From NCBI GenBank assembly GCA_021786915.1, contig JAJYMP010000707.1:1-7342 (forward strand): DNA of 7,342 nt, written 5' to 3'. This document shows, piece by piece, positions 5,947 through 7,342 of this stretch. Under the pieces are notes generated by a model, which did no database searches, was not told the DNA's origin, and saw only the letters and a program-made list of their open reading frames with translations. The stretch is from Chloroflexota bacterium. Lineage in GTDB: Bacteria > Chloroflexota > Limnocylindria > Limnocylindrales > CSP1-4. A program made the translations under genes and the position numbers. Every line of letters begins with the position of its first letter. The stretch's first letter is position 1.

Positions 5947-6384
5947 CTATTGTCGCATGCCGGGGACGTCGCTCCCGGGAGTCGCGGGCGGTTCCGCTGG
6001 CGCGCACGGGGCGGCGGCCTTGGCGTCAGCGGTTTCGGGCGCGCCCGCGGCCGGCGCCTCGTCCTCGATCTCGCCCACGGTGGGCGTCGGGCTGGCGAGC
6101 GGGCGACGCCGGCCCTCGCTCCGGCCGGCGGCGACGAGGCGGAGCAGGAAGATCATCGTCTGGCCACTGAGCAGCAGCAGCAGGATCATCACGACGAACA
6201 GGACGGTCGTGGCCCAGACGGGCCAGGCCCAGTCCGTGGCCGACAGCGGCGTGATGATGACCAGCACCAGGAGCAGCAGCATCTGGAACCAGAAGCAGCC
6301 CAGGCCAGGGCCGCGCGCCGCGTCGAGCGGCTCGCCCTTGTACGCGACCGGCCGCACGGGCCGGGGGCTCTCCTGGGGGTTCAC
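5947..6384 (-). CDS. two-helix membrane protein of unknown function
   Basis: This 145-residue protein starts with a Pro/Arg-rich cytoplasmic segment (1-28). Two hydrophobic helices follow (about 30-48 and 56-83), separated by a short loop with Trp residues (TDWAWPVW). It ends in a long Pro/Ala-rich hydrophilic tail (about 87-145) containing a basic patch (GRSEGRRR) right after the second helix. The basic residues on both outer sides suggest both termini face the cytoplasm. No conserved enzymatic motif is visible and I do not recognise a family. The GTG start lies six bases after a -10-like TACAGT, so the transcript may begin at or next to the start codon. It is the first gene of the leftward unit and diverges from the DUF4328 gene across a 125-base region. 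Confidence 0.78.
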   Translation of the reverse strand: MNPQESPRPVRPVAYKGEPLDAARGPGLGCFWFQMLLLLVLVIITPLSATDWAWPVWATTVLFVVMILLLLLSGQTMIFLLRLVAAGRSEGRRRPLASPTPTVGEIEDEAPAAGAPETADAKAAAPCAPAEPPATPGSDVPGMRQ

Positions 6385-6390
6385 GGCGCC

Positions 6391-6396
6391 ACTGTA
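6391..6396 (-). promoter_or_regulatory. candidate -10 element of a leaderless promoter (leftward unit)
   Basis: The minus strand reads TACAGT, matching TAnnnT and four of six bases of TATAAT. It is followed by six bases (GGCGCC) and then the GTG start at 6384. This spacing places transcription initiation at or beside the start codon, as in leaderless mRNAs of high-GC bacteria. No Shine-Dalgarno sequence lies in front of the GTG, which agrees. A clear -35 box is not visible. Confidence 0.45.
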
Positions 6397-6496
6397 CCGT
6401 CTGCGCGCGGCTCGCCCGGGCCGGCTGGCCAGGGGAGGTCCGGGACGGCCGCAAACGCGGGCGAAACGGCGTGTTCCCGTGCGGTCCGCGAACGCC

Positions 6497-6502
6497 TAGC
6501 AT
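6497..6502 (+). promoter_or_regulatory. candidate -10 element of a leaderless promoter (rightward gene)
   Basis: The plus strand reads TAGCAT, a TAnnnT-type -10 box, followed by seven bases (TCGGCTC) and the GTG start at 6510. There is no Shine-Dalgarno sequence between them. The region 17 bases upstream (TTCCCG, 6474-6479) matches TTGACA poorly. The geometry mirrors that of the oppositely directed gene, which strengthens both calls. Confidence 0.5.
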
Positions 6503-6509
6503 TCGGCTC

Positions 6510-7342
6510 GTGAACGACATCTGGGTCTGCGACAGCTGCCGGTCGATCAACCGCATGCGCGACGGCCAGTGCTACCACTGCCGCGCGCCGCGCTCGAACG
6601 CCATGGAGACGCCGGGCCTCGACCTGCGGGCAGAGAACGCAGCTCTCGAGCGGAGCGCCCGGACCTACGTCATCTCGTGGCCGCTGTCGCTCATCACGGT
6701 GGCGCTCCTGGTTGCGGTCGCCGTGCTCGGGATCATCGTCCTCAAGCTCCAGGTGGACGACTACCCGCGCCTCCGCCAAGCCTTCGTCGAGGCGATCGCC
6801 AGCGGCAGCACGCAGTTCGAGCTGGCGACGTCCGTCGAGTCAGTCCAGGCCGCGCTGCTGGGCACCGTGCGCTTCGGTCTGGTGCTCCTCGCGCTGCTCA
6901 CGTTCGCCGGGTGGCTGGCGCTGGTCACCCGCAACGTGCCGCTGCTGGGCGGCGGCGTCCCGTCCCGAGGCCCGGTCCGCGTGTTCGTGTTCACGGTGAT
7001 CCCGCTGTGGCATCTGTTCAAGGTGCCCGGGATGATCCAGGACGTGCTCTACCGGACGGACCCGCGGGAGGGCGGCGCGTTCATGGTGCTGGCCGCGTGG
7101 CTCGGCCTCGTCGGCTCCGTCTTCGTGAGCCTGATCGGGAACTGGGCGATCACCTCGGTCGCGATCAACTCGCTCATCGCCGCTGCCCCGGCGCACGACG
7201 ATGCGGCGCTGCTGGCGATCTTCGGGGGGACGCTGGACCAGCAGTTCTGGCTGGCCGCCGTGGTCGAGGTGATGATCGCGTTCGGGACGATCGTGCTGGC
7301 CGGGATCATGATCCGCATCGAGTCCCGCTGCGCAGCCCGCGA
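6510..7342 (+). CDS. RanBP2-type zinc finger plus DUF4328 membrane protein, partial (3' end beyond window)
   Basis: The frame is open from GTG 6510 to the right edge (277 codons, no stop seen). The N-terminus has a zinc finger matching the RanBP2 consensus W-x-C-x2-C-x3-N-x6-C-x2-C: Trp5, Cys7, Cys10, Asn14, Cys21 and Cys24, followed by RAPR. A hydrophilic linker leads to a membrane domain with helices at about 54-79, 118-139, 156-170, 191-215 and 247-268. The central stretch GWLALVTRNVPLLGGGVP (134-151), then VIPLWHLFKVPGMIQDVLYRT (163-183), fits the DUF4328 pattern of W-x-x-R-x-x-R-N-x-x-x-L-G and a later P-x-x-x-x-x-x-P-x-x-x-x-D-x-x. DUF4328 function is unknown. The zinc finger probably lies in the cytoplasm and may mediate protein or nucleic-acid contacts. 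The start is supported by the -10-like TAGCAT seven bases upstream and by placing the Trp of the finger at residue 5. Confidence 0.85.
   Translation, partial: MNDIWVCDSCRSINRMRDGQCYHCRAPRSNAMETPGLDLRAENAALERSARTYVISWPLSLITVALLVAVAVLGIIVLKLQVDDYPRLRQAFVEAIASGSTQFELATSVESVQAALLGTVRFGLVLLALLTFAGWLALVTRNVPLLGGGVPSRGPVRVFVFTVIPLWHLFKVPGMIQDVLYRTDPREGGAFMVLAAWLGLVGSVFVSLIGNWAITSVAINSLIAAAPAHDDAALLAIFGGTLDQQFWLAAVVEVMIAFGTIVLAGIMIRIESRCAAR

Noticed and set aside
4353..6170. A 605-codon plus-strand open frame opposite the acidic protein and its neighbours
   Set aside because: It is antisense to three well-supported minus-strand genes. Its hydrophobic runs are the complement of Asp/Glu codons, and it matches no family.
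6381..6779. A minus-strand frame of 132 codons across the divergent promoter region
   Set aside because: It is antisense to the zinc-finger/DUF4328 gene, has low-complexity charged composition and would cover both promoters.
1..7342. CRISPR arrays, tRNA or rRNA genes, insertion sequences and attachment sites
   Set aside because: No regularly spaced repeats, no tRNA-like cloverleaf or conserved rRNA segments, and no transposase motifs or terminal inverted repeats were seen.

Overview
This is a very GC-rich window (roughly 70% by eye, strong G/C preference at third codon positions, many GTG starts). It comes from a bacterium with compact, overlapping gene packing and probably leaderless promoters. 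A high-GC Chloroflexota (Limnocylindria-like) or actinobacterial genome fits, but no rRNA or marker gene is present to decide. The long antisense reading frames all over the window are a by-product of the base composition.

Layout. Eight genes read leftward (minus strand) from about 6384 to the left edge, and one reads rightward from 6510 off the right edge. In minus-strand transcription order the genes are: a two-helix membrane protein (5947-6384); a small protein that may be a dimeric alpha/beta barrel (5580-5906); an acidic protein built from a duplicated domain (4605-5567); a PyrK-like FAD/[2Fe-2S] electron-transfer subunit (3730-4599); a six-helix DUF998-type membrane protein (2993-3733); a PyrD-like dihydroorotate dehydrogenase (1788-2996, with a long disordered N-terminal extension if the coupled start is right); a DUF1294 membrane protein (1519-1800); and, after a 113-base gap, an ECF sigma factor (863-1405) coupled to an unusual one-helix putative anti-sigma protein (1-866, cut by the window edge). 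The rightward gene (6510-7342, cut by the edge) joins a RanBP2-type zinc finger to a DUF4328 membrane domain.

How they may work together. Three junctions use the same four-base GTGA stop/start overlap (sigma/anti-sigma, PyrK/DUF998, DUF998/PyrD), and most other spacings are under 50 bases, so 1519-6384 looks like one transcription unit. The metabolic core is a class 1B dihydroorotate dehydrogenase pair (PyrD + PyrK), which oxidises dihydroorotate to orotate in pyrimidine synthesis. Both subunits are divergent. PyrD lacks the usual flavin-site lysine and one orotate-binding asparagine. PyrK keeps its iron-sulfur cysteines but has lost the glycine-rich loop and the CGP motif normally used for NAD. 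A membrane protein gene is inserted between the two. The pair may therefore use another electron partner or another substrate; this is inference.

The divergent promoter region (6385-6509) seems to carry two leaderless promoters facing away from each other. No RNA genes, CRISPR arrays, insertion sequences or intrinsic terminators were found.
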